Positions 34,546 to 46,297 of a stretch of 64,000 nt of DNA are shown here, piece after piece. The stretch is from assembly GCA_023974075.1 (NCBI GenBank), contig CM043793.1:9480788-9544787 (forward strand), read 5' to 3'. Position 1 is the first letter of the stretch; every line of letters starts with the position of its first letter. Below the pieces are notes generated by a model. The model was given only the letters and a program-made list of their open reading frames with translations. It did no database searches and had not been told where the DNA came from. The position numbers and the translations under genes are program-made. The stretch comes from Chaenocephalus aceratus. Taxonomy: Eukaryota; Chordata; Actinopteri; Perciformes; Channichthyidae.

Positions 34546-34837
34546 AGGCTGAGATCCTCACCGCTGATTGGCTACCGCGAGATCGCGTCACGCAAATTTG
34601 ACACTCGAGTTGAAAAATGTTACCTGAGTGTTTGTCGCGGCCCCCTCCAATTGCCTGAATCGCGCCGCGGCATTCGCATCCACCGCTTCAGGCACGCCGT
34701 CGGAGCGAATTTGCGTCGGTCCGCGTCTCTGCATTGACTTTACATGTAATCGCGCCGCCCCCAAAACATCGCATTGCGTCCGCTGTGACGCAGCATTAAG
34801 CAACACACATCAGATAATCAGTATCATGTTAATACGG

Positions 34838-35040
34838 TGGCCGACAGGTGCAAGCACGTTACAACAGCCCAACACATTTCCATTAGGAGAAACACGCTGC
34901 AGTTAAAACAATGCAAATAAAAACACAAATGAGCCAAAACACATGCAAATGAAGAGACATCTTCGCCCACTTGACATCACATGCGCTGCATTTAGAAAAC
35001 ATTCACCAACTTGATGACACCTTCGCGGGTTTATTGAAAT
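34838..35040 (+). repeat. Dispersed repeat J, copy 1
   Basis: GACAGGTGCAAGCACGTTAC, CAACAGCCCAACACATTTCC, and CAAAACACATGCAAAT also occur at 59545-59690. It runs on to ACCAACTTGATGAC. Class unknown. Confidence 0.65.
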
Positions 35041-37744
35041 CGCTACATAAACTAAACAATAGGACAAAAGAGCCACTGATATTTTTTAGGGGAGTAAAGG
35101 ACAAAATAAAGTCTTTGAAATCCCATGCAATGACTTCATCAGACCAAAGATATTTAATCACTGAAGAACTCAAGATAATACAATGTTTGCCAACGAGGGT
35201 CGCATACCATCTCCAGTTAGTTATCAACATATTCTCTTCAGAATACATCACAACGACTCATTCTTGGACTCACTTAGGAGAATGATGACCTTCCTCAAGG
35301 CGCCTCAATGTCCTTTAGAAGATAACTAAAGCACAGTTATTTATTGAAAGGTATGCAGAAATGTTTTTCGATGCAGTGTGTGTATGTGTCATGACACTTC
35401 TTCATTACAGCAAAGCTGATGATTTGACTTCATTCTGATGGAGGACAGTATGGAGTTTTTTTAATAAGACACACAAAGCAAAACAAATATGTTCCTCTTC
35501 AATTATTTCTCCTGTAGAATAAGATGATATGTGTTTGACCCCTCACTCCTCTCTACTGTACATGAGTGTGTAAGAGATATAAAGACGGGGGGGGGACACA
35601 GAGTGAGAGCGGGAAGGGATTATGGTCATTGCCCAAACCTCTAATAACTCCCTTAGGTGGGCTGTGGTGAGGAAAGAGCACAGTCTGCCTCCACAGCAGA
35701 ATAAATAATGGAGGAGTGTGTGTGTCTGCAACCTACCGCACAATAATGATAATTGACCAATTAGATGGCAGGGAGATGCATAAACACCTGGGGTTCATGC
35801 ACAAAGGTTGCAGAATAATCAGACGGCATCCAATCAACAGCGTTTTCTCTTTTGTCAGTTCATCAATAATGTCATGCCTTTTAACAATATCACACAATAT
35901 AAACGTGACAACTAAAGTAACATTTTAGTGTTAAGACATAAATGAAGACTTGCAACTGCAATGAGAGGAAAACAGAACTGCTTTCAAATAAATCAGGTCC
36001 TATGTCCTTTACTAACCACTTTGTTAAGGAAATATGTGAAGGAGAATTCATCGATACTTAAGAAAAGAGAGTTCATGAATCCCGATTGGTATGATTGAAT
36101 AAAACTACAAATAATGCTTTATGCAATATATGCATTACTTGTTGGGCATACACATCTAGCACTGTGCAAAGTATAGTTACCTGCTTCACTGGAGCAGGTG
36201 ATGATGAGATGCCTCGCTCACATGAAACGGCAACATTCAATGACAGAGAGCAGAATGTTTCTGATGCACTTTCTCCCTCTCTCTGGTGTGAGCAGGTCAG
36301 GGATTTAAATTGGTGACCTTCCAGCCTTGACTGGCAGCCTCTAAGCCCGGCGCTGACACCACTGTTGTCAGACTGCGCTTTGATCCCGCCGGACCAATAA
36401 CTCCTTCATGAATAAAGCAAAACCTGCCTTCCATACCAGGATATCTGTGGCACTTCAGTCCGACAGTTTTATTAATAGTCTGGAGCAGGTACTGAATGTT
36501 TTCGTCCTTTGACTGTGGGTCTACTTTCTTGGTTATAACTTTATACCGCAAAGATAATACTTCCATGTTTTCTTACTGTAAAGTTTCTGGGTCTATTGTC
36601 GTTGTCATAATCTGAGCGCAGGGCTCTCATTAAGATAGTGTTCAATAATTTTACACAAGTTCTTTTTTATTTAGATTATGAATTGTTCTACTATTTTTCT
36701 CCACAAAACATCCGAAGGTGAAGGTGAAGGTAAGTTCAGTATAGGCCAGACAGGCCATAAACAAAACCAATACATCAGAAAAGTATTTTGTAAAGTAAAA
36801 TGTTACAATACTTCAATGCTGAGCTTTGCACTCCTCCCTGTTGCAGAACCAAACAGCGAGATTGATATCTCCCTGACAACCATTCATCATGCAGCGACCC
36901 ACTCCGACTGTCACTCAGCTGCGAAGGCCCTGCTTCATAACCCTGGCCTTGAAAAAGTGTCACATAAACAGCTCTGAGTCAGCAAGCAAAAGTGATTTAA
37001 ACGACTTAAATACATCCCGTTTTATAGAAGTCTAGGAAAAATGACCTTAGTTCTCACTTTATGTATTACCATGATCAACTTTAACCCTTTTTACTGCGTG
37101 TTTTTTAGTTTGTGAAAGTTAATACAAACATTTTGATGCCTTAAAGCAAGGGTTTACTGTCGTGCCTCTTCTGTTTGCGAAAAAAAAAGATGGCAACGGC
37201 CAAAATTCTTAACTGGACAGACCTGGACAAAACAATGGCTGTCACAGTTTAAACGTCCACTTTAAGTGTCTGAGATTTGAAGCCACAGACTATAGTCTTA
37301 CCTAACTGGATAAACTGTCATACTCTCTTTGATTCCCCATAAACTGGCTTTAAATTGTATCGGTGTTATGTTTCATCAATCATAGGACAAAGGGTAGCTG
37401 GTTAACCTTTATGCACTGGAGATGACTTTAAAGTTGTATTAGCCACAGAAGGTTTGCATTTACTTTTTTCTGCGACATCCATCCACAAATTAATGTTGTG
37501 ATGTTCACTATGCATAACATTCAGGCTGGTTCAGGGACGAGGGTTGAAACAAGTGTCCTGCAAGTTAAACATTTGACTATAATCACGTATTTAAAATATA
37601 TATATCTGAGTGAGGTTGAACTGAAACGTTGATTATATCCAACCTGTGTTCCCCACATTTCCACAAAAGCTTATTAATGATGATAAAACCAATTACCAAT
37701 TTAAATTACCCCATTGTTAAGCTAGTGCAGAAAACCCATTTGAA
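35041..37744. other. Unannotated sequence
   Basis: Nearly 2.7 kb without a recognisable gene or repeat. An exon-like piece at 36675-36729 (donor GAAG/GTAAGT) is noted among the rejected items. Open frames below 110 codons have no domain signature. Confidence 0.45.
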
Positions 37745-37748
37745 TTAA

Positions 37749-37880
37749 AGAGGCCCTATTATGATTTGGGGGTTTTCCCTTCCCTGTAGTGTTTATATAG
37801 GTTTTTGTATGCATGTAAATGGTCTGCAAAGGCTACAACTCCAAAGTTCCCTCCCCACTCCCGGGAGAGATTGCTTGAGC
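37749..37880 (+). mobile_element. Family I TTAA MITE, left-end fragment I6
   Basis: TTAA at 37745-37748 then AGAGGCCCTATTATGATTTG, and GTAAATGGTCTGCAAAGGCT. Truncated after GTTCCCTCCCCACTCCCGGG. It gives the best-preserved left terminus of the family. Confidence 0.8.
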
Positions 37881-39650
37881 TACATCATTGCAGTTAATAC
37901 TTCCTACTTCCTCATTTGTCTATTGCAGTTTGCTCGGACATCCTTAACCATGTTCTTTAACGAACTGAAGTAAAGGTAGTACAAGTGAATGATAAAATAA
38001 TGCTAGAGGAATTTAGAGTGGATTTCTCAATATGCAAACACTGCTCAAAGAAAAAGTTAACTGTTTTATTTTATTCTGTTTAAAAATGGATTTGAACTGC
38101 TAGCCATGTCTCCCCTAACTTCCTGGTTACTTTCTCTGTGTTACTACTTCTACGAGTTCTCTCTCAGGATGACATTGAGGAGGTTGGAAATCTGGGGCAC
38201 GTTCACTTCGTTATGCAGGCGAGGCATTGGAGAGCTTTCCAGCATACGAGTCACATGAGGTAGAAAGCAGCTCATTTATACACATTGCCACAGGCATAAG
38301 AGAGGGTATGAAGGAGACGGAGAACAGAGTTAGATGAGGCCAATTATTCTGGGGAGGCAGAAGCATCCCCTGGCTTCCTATGGGGGGGGGGGGGCTTGTC
38401 AGCAAAGAGGAGCTAAGAAGATGAGGAGAGATGTAACCTAAACTAGAATAGAGATTCTCAATCAAAGGCCTGTCACTGAATCTTTGCAGACGGTATACAA
38501 TGGTTGCGAGTGGCAGGTACCACCATGTTGGCGGAGTTAAACTGTAGTTTTATAACATCCACTTTATAAACCCAAAAGGTGCTATATGCTTGTTATGGAA
38601 TGTTTCAACGTTTTCTTTCTTTTATGCAAGTTGTAGATTCATTCATTTCAATTCATTTCGTGTTTGTCCCGTTTGTCAGGGATGAACGGCTGCTCCCTGA
38701 TTCTTCCTGGGAAAATGTCCTTTAAACATATTTCTACCGAAGTCCTTCCATCAGCTTAGACAAAGTCTTTTTCAAAGTGTTCTTAATTGTTCTATATTGT
38801 TCAATGAGTTGACCTGATCCAAACTTGACCGTAACCTCAGTTTTAGCCACCAAGTGGGAATTTGCACTAGATTTAAACAAAATGTGCGATTCCATGTTTG
38901 TTTGGGTGTTTTGAAGCTGGGTTCTATTGGGTATTTAATCCATCTTGATTTTTATGTGAATCCAAACTAACCCAAGTGTGTTCAGTGAGGTGAAATGACT
39001 GTTTCTTTCAATGGAGTTTGGTGGACTTGGAGAGAGAGCATACTGTATAATCAGCTTCGGAAAATGGCTGTCAGCAGCAGGTAAAGCGATGAACATTTTC
39101 TAAATAAAGCTTCACACATTTTTTTTTATCTTTAAGTGGCAAAAAACTGTTACTGCTGCCCATTTCCACTGCTTAGCTTCCGTGTCATAACTCTTCTGTT
39201 TTTACAAACGTTGCGACAGCCAAGGCAATACACTGACTTTGGATAAGTATACAACCCAACTTCCAAACATTCAATGTAAGCTGCCTTTGACCCAACACCA
39301 ATATCTAGCAAGTCAAGTTCATATGGAGAAGACTAGTGCTGTGTCTCAATGTCAGACACTACCCTTTGAACTGAACACTAAAGCAGTGCTTCAATTCCCA
39401 CCGTGTGGTGACGATTGACGATGTTTCAAGGCTTTATTATGAGCAAGCTGCCTGAACAAGACCAGAGTAGCATATTCCGACACATTGTTCATCATCAGGC
39501 TCGCAGGTGGCAAGCCCAACCTGACAAAAATACCATACTGTCTCTAACAGACGAGCAGAGGAATAGATAACCTTTTTCTGTCTTCTTCTCTGCTGTTTCC
39601 CCTGAAAGAGAAACTAAAATAATGTAACGCTTGAATATTTGTGATTTGGA
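37881..39650. other. Unannotated sequence
   Basis: Contains a G run at about 38382-38393. No gene recognised. A pyrimidine tract with CAG at 38168 followed by an open frame (DDIEEVGNLGHVHFVMQ) lacks a proper donor. Confidence 0.45.
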
Positions 39651-39922
39651 AGAGGCCCTATTATGTTTTTAATGGTGGTTTCTTTCCTGTAGGGTGTTAT
39701 ATGTTGTTGTGCATGCAAATGGTCTGCAAAGGCTAAATCCAAAAATGAATCCCCCACACACTTCTCAGAGCAGTCTGGGCTCTGGTTTCTGACAGAGGGT
39801 GAAAAGAGGTGCTGCAGCACAGGCAGTATGAGGAAACTAAGAGCTTTTTGAACATTACAGCATGGAACAATTTTACAGTACAATACAAATATGAACCTGA
39901 AAATCAGCAGAATATGTTTTCT
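39651..39922 (+). mobile_element. Family I TTAA MITE, copy I7, internally deleted
   Basis: Left AGAGGCCCTATTATGTTTTT, right end ATCAGCAGAATATGTTTTC with TTAA at 39923-39926. The left TTAA has decayed to TTGG. It lacks the central GC-rich part, joining ATCCCCCACACACTTCTC directly to AGAGCAGTCTGGGCTCTGG; 272 bp. Confidence 0.8.
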
Positions 39923-39926
39923 TTAA

Positions 39927-41311
39927 GCTGAACATGTTGATCAAACTGTTCAATGTAAAAATAACAGCATTGTCTTTCATTTGTGCTTTTTCACCCAATA
40001 GAATTTACAGATCCTTAAAACCTTTATATAAACAACAAATGACCAGAATGGCCCACTTTAGTCATCTGAACTAAATCTAGACGGTCAGCTTCAGTGTAGA
40101 TGCTCTGTTGCAATAGCAGATTATATTTTCCTCTTTCATCCAACAGTTAGTACAAATCATGGCTTAACTCCTGATACCAACGAGGCCTGCCTAATTATAA
40201 AATCATTTATAGAAATGTTGCAATCGGATGAAGTTAAGTATGCAAACTGAAATAATTGTAGTGGGGTAAAGGGTACATTTGTGAAATATCCTGAATGAAG
40301 CATTGTGGTGCTTCAGAGAAGACCTGGTATTTTACAGACTTAATAAACAATCCTTTTATGTTACAGATCCTCTTCAACCACCCCATGATCATTATATACA
40401 TTTTAGATAATGTAAATTATCTTTCAAATATAATATTTGCATTGAATACTACAGATCTTATATCGTAATATTAATTAAAATATTGCAATTAGTTATTTTT
40501 TCTTTATTATGCAGCCCTTTTACCAATACTGATTGTGGACAGAAGAAGACGGCTGTCTATTAAAGCAATACCTGTGTACATGCGGACAAACATGTTCACA
40601 TTAGCATGAATAACTCATGCATGGGAGGCCTCGAGCTTTTCTGCCTCGGCAATGCATCATCATTTCTGAGCAGCACGAAGCAGATTGAAACAGCCAGGAA
40701 GAACAAGAATTGTATTAATTTACACGTCACGATGTAAAGAAGTTATTTGCTTCCTTTCATGATGACTTTGTTCTCTTTGGTTCAACTTCAGGAAGCTTCT
40801 GTATTGACTCTGTTGAACATGATAACCAGCATGGACGTTCTCTCTGGAAAACGGGCTGAGCTATTTATTAGGAGGAGATTGTTTCCTTTACTGCAGTCCC
40901 ACTTTGCTTTTTGTCTTAATTTCTTAACATTAAAACAATGTCTGAGTCTGAGACAGTGTGTTTTTGTGAGGAAAAGCAGATTGCGGTCTGCGAGTGGGGA
41001 GTAATCCTCAAGGATCATCCTCGTTTTTTCTCCAGCTGCCGAGTACATCATTTACCAGCGATTAAACTACTGCGGAAAACCTCCCCTCTCATCGACCTCT
41101 TTATTGTTCCGTCACACTTGGTGCTTCAAATGCATTGTCCTTTGATGAACGTTCAATTCGTTCAAATGTTTCCAAAGAAATGTGATTGAAATAATCCACA
41201 GATTTAAGCACAGCAAAAGTGGTACATTGCAACGACAGCAAACAGCTGTTTACCAGAGGGAGCAGGGAAGAACACCTGCACGACAGGGTGCATTGACAGA
41301 CTTGTAATTAT
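39927..41311. other. Unannotated sequence
   Basis: No supported gene; about 40.55-41.2 kb has unusually even base composition but no exon structure I can defend. Confidence 0.45.
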
Positions 41312-42100
41312 TAGGGATGTACCGATAACAAAAACTCACGGTACGATAATATCGCGATAAAAAGTCCACGGTACGATATTTATCGCGATATTGAAAAATA
41401 AAGGGAAAAAAATGTGAATATTTTTTTTTTTTTAATGTTTTCTTTTCTTTATTAAATAATAAATCTGATTTGTATAGGATAGTAGTATTTTAAAAGTCAA
41501 TATATATATAATAATCAGACCCTGCAATAGAATAATTCAAGTTTCACTTTAGTTTTTCAAGTAATTCAACTCTAACTCTCTCACTCAGCATCATCAAGGT
41601 TATCTTTTAGGAATATGAGTATGTCCACATTTCCAGGTAGAAGCTGGGATGTTTGGGTGTTTACAATATCCCCTGCTGTGGAAACAACTCTCTTGCTTGG
41701 TACTGATGTTGTTGGGACAGAGAGATATGCTTTGGGCAGTGGGTAAAACTGTGCATTGTCTCTCCACCACTTCAAAAACAATACAGTTTTTGCCAAGAAG
41801 GTGAGGCTTATTGACCGGGCGAGATATACATATACTGTTGGTACTTGTCAATGTCTCTAGGTATGTACATGTAGCCCTGCAAATACGATGTCCTTTTGTG
41901 TTATCTGTTGTTTTATGTTCATGTTGTAACCCACTTGCTGCCATGTTGCCTTCACTAATCTTTTCTACTTTTGCATTTGGTTTTGCAGCTTGCACTTGCC
42001 TCCCATGGAGTTCTTTGTTGCTTGAAAACAAAATTACTTTTATGGCAGCGTTATTCGGTTTGGTTGGTTGCATGCCAGTGTGCAGAGAGTGGATATGATG
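41312..42100 (-). mobile_element. hAT element remnant, one end present
   Basis: Begins TAGGGATGTACCGATAACAA (pattern YARNG) followed by sub-terminal CACGGTACGATA repeats and ATATCGCGATA motifs, typical of hAT ends. The transposase C-terminus lies just inside on the minus strand. The other end and the 8-bp duplication of GTAATTAT were not found, so the element is truncated. Confidence 0.7.
41581..41796 (-). pseudogene. hAT transposase C-terminal dimerisation domain
   Basis: Minus-strand frame reads FLKWWRDNAQFYP, then AYLSVPTTSVPSKRVVSTAG, then VDILIFLKDNLDDAE and a stop. This is the hAT C-terminal (hATC) domain: W-W-x-x-N, Y-P, the S-V-P-x-T-S-x-P-S-x-R block, and a closing F-L-x-x-N-L helix. 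A few residues between YP and AYL are deleted relative to family spacing. The RNase-H-like catalytic core and BED finger are absent upstream. A dead fragment; ends 269 bp from the element terminus, as expected for the 3' end of a hAT gene. Confidence 0.85.
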
Positions 42101-42813
42101 AATACCAAAAATCTTGAGCCATGTTCGACGAGGTGTGAGTTTCTGTCAGGAGTGAGGAAAACACTTAACTGGCAAATTTAAGTGTGCAAATTGGCATGAA
42201 AAACATTCCTCCCTACAAAGAGAAAAAAAAGAAATATGAAACAGCGTGAGCTTGTATCGTACAAAGCACAATTACTGAACGGCTGATGGTGTTTGCAGGT
42301 GTTTGTGTGTTGATGATAAATCCTTTTTTTTTGTCTGTGCAAAATGTGGCCTTTTATGTTCAAACATCATGCATTGAGCAGTTAATCATCGCTTTTTTAC
42401 TTTAAACAGCACATCCGTTGTTAGAGCTGCTATCTGTCAAATACTTGATGCTGCATTGGCAATTTCAACAAGAAAGGCAATTATCCCTTGCGTAACAATT
42501 TTTTCAGACAGAGAATATTTAAATTACTTCACGTTTCATCTCCGTCTTCACCCACTTCAGCTAGAGATATCAGGCCATTAAATAGCCATTATCAGTTGTT
42601 ATCAACATCCTATAGATATGGGTTAGAAGGGGACTGCTTCACCTACCAGTAGGTTCAGAACAGTGTTATCATCTATTCACATGCTTCCTGTGGATGTTGT
42701 ATTTTTGATGGGATCATCCCAGTACCAGAGTTCTTGTCTTGTGTGAAACCATAAAGCTGCATTCACATGATACACCGAAAAACAACTCTGCCCTTATGTT
42801 GCCGTTGTGTTTC
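42101..42813. other. Unannotated sequence
   Basis: No feature recognised. Confidence 0.5.
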
Positions 42814-44125
42814 AATAATAATAATAATAACTGAGATTTCTATAGCGCCTTTCAAGGGACCCAAGGTCGCTTTACAGGAATAGGGCAAGCACACACAAAA
42901 CAAAACAAAGGTCAGACAGACAAAACAACAGATCGATTTAAGGGCCGAAAGCCTTCATGAACAGATGGGACTTGAGGGCCCTTTTGAAGGCGTCCAGTGT
43001 GGGGATGTTGCGAATCTCCGCAGGGAGAGCGTTCCAGAGGATGGGGGCTGCCACACTGAAGGCTCTGTCCCCGAAGGTTCTCAGTTTGGTGCCGGGGGTG
43101 GTGAGCAGGCCAGAGTCTGAAGACCGCAGGTTCCGGGGTGGGGCATGTGGGTGGAGGATGTCCGATAGGTACTGGGGGGCAAGGGCATGGAGGGACTTGT
43201 AGGTCAGGAGGAGGACTTTATAAGTTATGCGGAACTTGACCGGCAACCAGTGGAGGTGGATGAGGGTGGGAGTGATGTGCTGCCACGGCTTTGTGTGTGT
43301 GAGGACCCGAGCTGCACAGTTTTGGACATACTGGAGCCTGTCCGGGTTTTGTTGGGAACCCCGAACAGGACACCATTGCAGTAGTCCAAGCGGGTGGTGA
43401 CAAATGCATGCACCAGGGTCTCGGCAACCGACTCCGAGAGTGACGGTCGGAGTCTGGCAATGTTCCGCAGGTGGTAGAAAGCCGATTTGGTCACTGATTT
43501 GACATGGGAATGGTAGGAAAGGGTGGAGTCGAGGATCACACCCAGGTTGCGGGCTTCAGGAGAGGGGAGATGGAGCAGCCGTCGACCTCAAGGACGAAGT
43601 CACCAACCTTCTGGAGCAGTGCCTTGGGTGCCACAACCATGAGCTCTGTTTTACCGCTGTTCAGCTTCAGATAGTTTGAAGACATCCATGTCTTGATGTC
43701 ATGCAGGCAGTTGATGAGAGACTGAGGGGGGAGCTGGGAGGATGGAGTGGTGCTGAGATAAAGTTGGGTATCATCAGCGTAGCAGTGGAAGTTGAGTCCA
43801 TGATGTCGGATGATCTGGCCGAGGGGGAGCATGTAAATGGTGAACAGGAGGGGGCCAAGTACGGATCCCTGGGGTACACCGTGGTGGACTGGGCCGGGGG
43901 TGAGTTTGAGCCACTGATGGAGACAAACTGTTTCCTGTTGTGGAGGTAGGATGTCAACCAGGACAGCGCTGTGCCAGTGACACCCAGGAGGTCTGAGAGG
44001 CGGGTGAGGAGGATGTTGTGAGAGATGGTGTCAAACGCTGCAGAGAGGTCCAGGAGGATGAGGATGCTGAGGCGGCCAGAGTCAGCAGCAATGAGGAGGT
44101 CGTTGGTGATCAATGGAGACACTTG
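42814..44125 (-). mobile_element. 5'-truncated L2-type LINE
   Basis: Minus-strand L2-clade LINE, 3' end at left: an (AAT)n tail at 42814-42830 follows a GGCGCTATAGAAATCTCAG terminus, the usual L2 'AAGCGCTATATAAAT' ending. Going 5' on the minus strand there is a C-terminal block (FRITYKVLLLTYKSLHALAP, GDRAFSVAAPILWNALP, LKSHLF), then VTTRLDYCNGVLFG, the YADD active-site region and RT motif [14 protein letters not shown] at about 44060. The 5' breakpoint is near 44125. At least two frameshifts and no endonuclease domain. Confidence 0.9.
43536..44122 (-). pseudogene. L2 reverse transcriptase domain, frameshifted
   Basis: Starts within RT ([17 protein letters not shown], then [20 protein letters not shown] and [13 protein letters not shown]), shifts frame near 43900, then [16 protein letters not shown] carries the catalytic YADD box, followed by [15 protein letters not shown]. 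The first catalytic Asp region (DLSAAFD) and the YADD are both present. Reverse transcription for target-primed insertion is the family role; this copy cannot produce it. Confidence 0.9.
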
Positions 44126-44357
44126 GCAGAAGCACTACCCTCAGCGTCGCGCACCACTCAACATTTCTGCCAAGCACAGCACTAGAAGTTCTAACTGCGC
44201 AAGCTAGCAAAGGAACTAACCATAGTTACAAAACTTAACTGGCTGTATTCACCGCAAGGTGCCTAACCTCACGGTGAGCTAAGAGGAAATCACACATCAT
44301 AACTTAATACAAGTTATTTTGGATAATCTAGTCACAGAATGTTTCAACACCCAGAAT
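44126..44357. other. Unannotated sequence
   Basis: Contains an imperfect repeat of TTGGCAGAA/TTCTGCCAA; otherwise nothing. Confidence 0.4.
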
Positions 44358-44361
44358 TTAA

Positions 44362-45766
44362 AGTGGACCTATTATGCTATATTTGAAAAATGTATTGTAG
44401 GCCCATACCTATACCTATACAAAACATGTCTGTGAAGTTTTTTGCTTAAAATACCAAGCAGATCACCCAATGTAGCCATGCCTCATAGCCTATTGCTCAT
44501 ACCCCTCTATTCCAGCCCTGTTCCAAAAAGGCTGACTCTGTGACCGTAGCTTTAAATGGAACAGCTGCTGCTAGCCACGCCCCTTTGTAGCGTCACGCAG
44601 CTTTCCCCTGCTAAGAGAGTTTTCTACCGGGAGAAGCTCAGCTAAACGCTGCGGTGTTTAAATGACATATTACGCTCCCAACCACTTCAAGCATTATTTG
44701 TGAAACAGTATGGATCTCAAACGTTTCTCTCTCGCAGGGTTTACCACAAGGACATTACGTTACACATATTCTCTCCAGTAGCCTACAGCGTTAGCTCTGA
44801 GTGTTAGCATGCTTGCTAATGTAAACACAGAGCATATTACTCCCAAAACACGCCGCACATTGTTTCTGATACAGCACATAGCAATTGACATGTTCAGTCT
44901 TAAGAGTTTACCGCTAGAACATAGCCATTATATATAACAACTTTACTCTAAGTGCCTCCTGCAAACATCCTGCTGAATACACAGACACACAGCTGCGAGA
45001 GGGGATTCAGCTAGACCAGTTATTCTCAAATGGGGGTACGTTGGGGTACGTGACATACAAATAAATAAAAAGGTTAATTAAAAAAATACCATGCATGATT
45101 ACAAAAATAATCTTAGTACAATAAGTTAAATAGAAAACACCGTTTTATATAGAATATTCCTAGAACCACTGGGGGTCCTCATATAAACGTGTCTAATTTG
45201 TGTATTGAAGTTTATAGTTTTTCATAATGTATAATTTTGTTAATTGGTTTGTTAAATATTACTTCAATTGAAAAACTCCTTTAATTTATTTTCATTATAT
45301 TCGTTTTTTTCATGCATAAAGATGAAAATATCCTTAGTTTGTTGTAAATCATGCATGAAGGAGTTAATAATTCAAACACTGATGGAACATCACTATATTG
45401 TAATTATTTATATAGGCTTTTTCTATCAAAAATGTCCGGGGTCGGTCAGGGGGTACTTGGCTGAGAAAATGTTTCAAAGGGGGTACATTACTGAAAAAAG
45501 TTTGATAAGCACTGAGCTAGACGACTGTATACGGAGACGATAGGTTGGGACGTGTCACGTGTGCCGGATGTCGCCAATGACGTTATAGGAGCCAAAATTC
45601 TGGATCTGCTTGTTTGCACCCCCGGGTTTTAGTTTTTTTGAGATGTGGGTACGGAGGAAAAGAGAGGGTTTTGTTTTCTGACACTTTGTGAGTTCCCTGA
45701 CGCACCGGGGACACATATTCATGTATAAAAGACATCAAAAAGTGCATTTTGCGTAATAGGTCCCCT
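44362..45766 (+). mobile_element. Family F TTAA element, complete copy F2
   Basis: TTAA at 44358-44361 and 45767-45770. Termini AGTGGACCTATTATGC and, reverse complemented, AGGGGACCTATTACGC. The length without the internal hAT insertion is about 0.9 kb. The ends resemble family I (AGAGGCCCTATTATG), so the two families probably used the same transposase. Interior phrases AACAGCTGCTGCTAGCCACG and TACCGCTAGAACATAGCC are shared with F1 and, in part, F3. Confidence 0.9.
45017..45514 (+). mobile_element. hAT-Charlie-like insertion in F2 with 8-bp TSD
   Basis: AGCTAGAC duplicated at 45009-45016 and 45515-45522. Left end CAGTTATTCTCAAATGGGGG; right end, reverse complemented, CAGTGCTTATCAAACTTTTT, matching the CAGTGGTTCTCAA hAT-Charlie pattern. 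GGGGGTAC motifs lie near both ends. No transposase in its 498 bp. The empty site CAGCTAGACGAC is present in F1 (about 19683-19694, minus strand). Confidence 0.92.
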
Positions 45767-45770
45767 TTAA

Positions 45771-46041
45771 ATTGTGTTGCGTAACTAACAAATGACCAGA
45801 TTGGCCCACTAACCTGCACAGTATGTTTAACGTACATTTGGCGCCTGAAAGTTATGTGACTTGTTATGACACGGCAACATTACTTTGGATATGCATCTTC
45901 TCGACCAAATGGGAAGAACCACACACACACACTTGAACATGGTTGAAACATGATGCAGAGAAAGAGGAGGTAGATCATTACAGTACAGTCTGGTACATAA
46001 TGCTTCAGTACAGTGTGTTCTGGTGAGACAGACATCCCTCC
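45771..46041. other. Unannotated sequence
   Basis: No feature recognised. Confidence 0.5.
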
Positions 46042-46297
46042 TTAAAGGGAGAATGTCCTTTATACATAAATATGTTTCCCCGGTGTCTCGGGGAACTCAC
46101 GCTGCGTCAGAAAATAAAACCCTCTCTCTTTTCCTCCATACCCACATCTTTTAAAAACGGGGGTACAACGAGCGGATACAGATTTGCTGCCGACATTACG
46201 TAATTTCGGATGGTGGACCCACAGAGAGTTGCTATTAGAAACAATGCCTGACGTGTTTTGGACGTAATATGGTATTTGTTTACATTAGCAAGCCTCG

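Larger units (their letters stand above)
30398..34795. mobile_element. Outermost TTA-flanked transposon (E) of a nest
   Basis: TTA at 30395-30397 and 34796-34798. The left terminus TGCTGCGTTCACTCCGGACG and the right terminus, reverse complemented (TGCTGCGTCACAGCGGACGC), form an imperfect inverted repeat continuing ATGCGA on both sides. Most of its 4.4 kb is later insertions; its own sequence is about 70 bp at the left and about 250 bp at the right (34545-34795). A TTA target and a 'GCTGCGTTCAC' end suggest a PIF/Harbinger-like MITE. Confidence 0.7.

Noticed and set aside
34971..35285. 104-codon plus-strand ORF
   Set aside because: Its first third is repeat J; the remainder has no known motif.
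36675..36729. Exon-like segment with donor GAAG/GTAAGT
   Set aside because: Length 55 nt is not a multiple of three, the acceptor is weak and the peptide is low-complexity at its end.
38169..38260. Possible exon after CTCTCTCAG reading DDIEEVGNLGHVHFVMQ
   Set aside because: No GT donor (only CAG/GCGAGG); a terminal exon is possible but there is no supporting poly(A) signal close by.
42957..44207. Several plus-strand ORFs at 43-44 kb
   Set aside because: Antisense to the L2 reverse transcriptase, which has clear YADD and C-terminal motifs on the minus strand.
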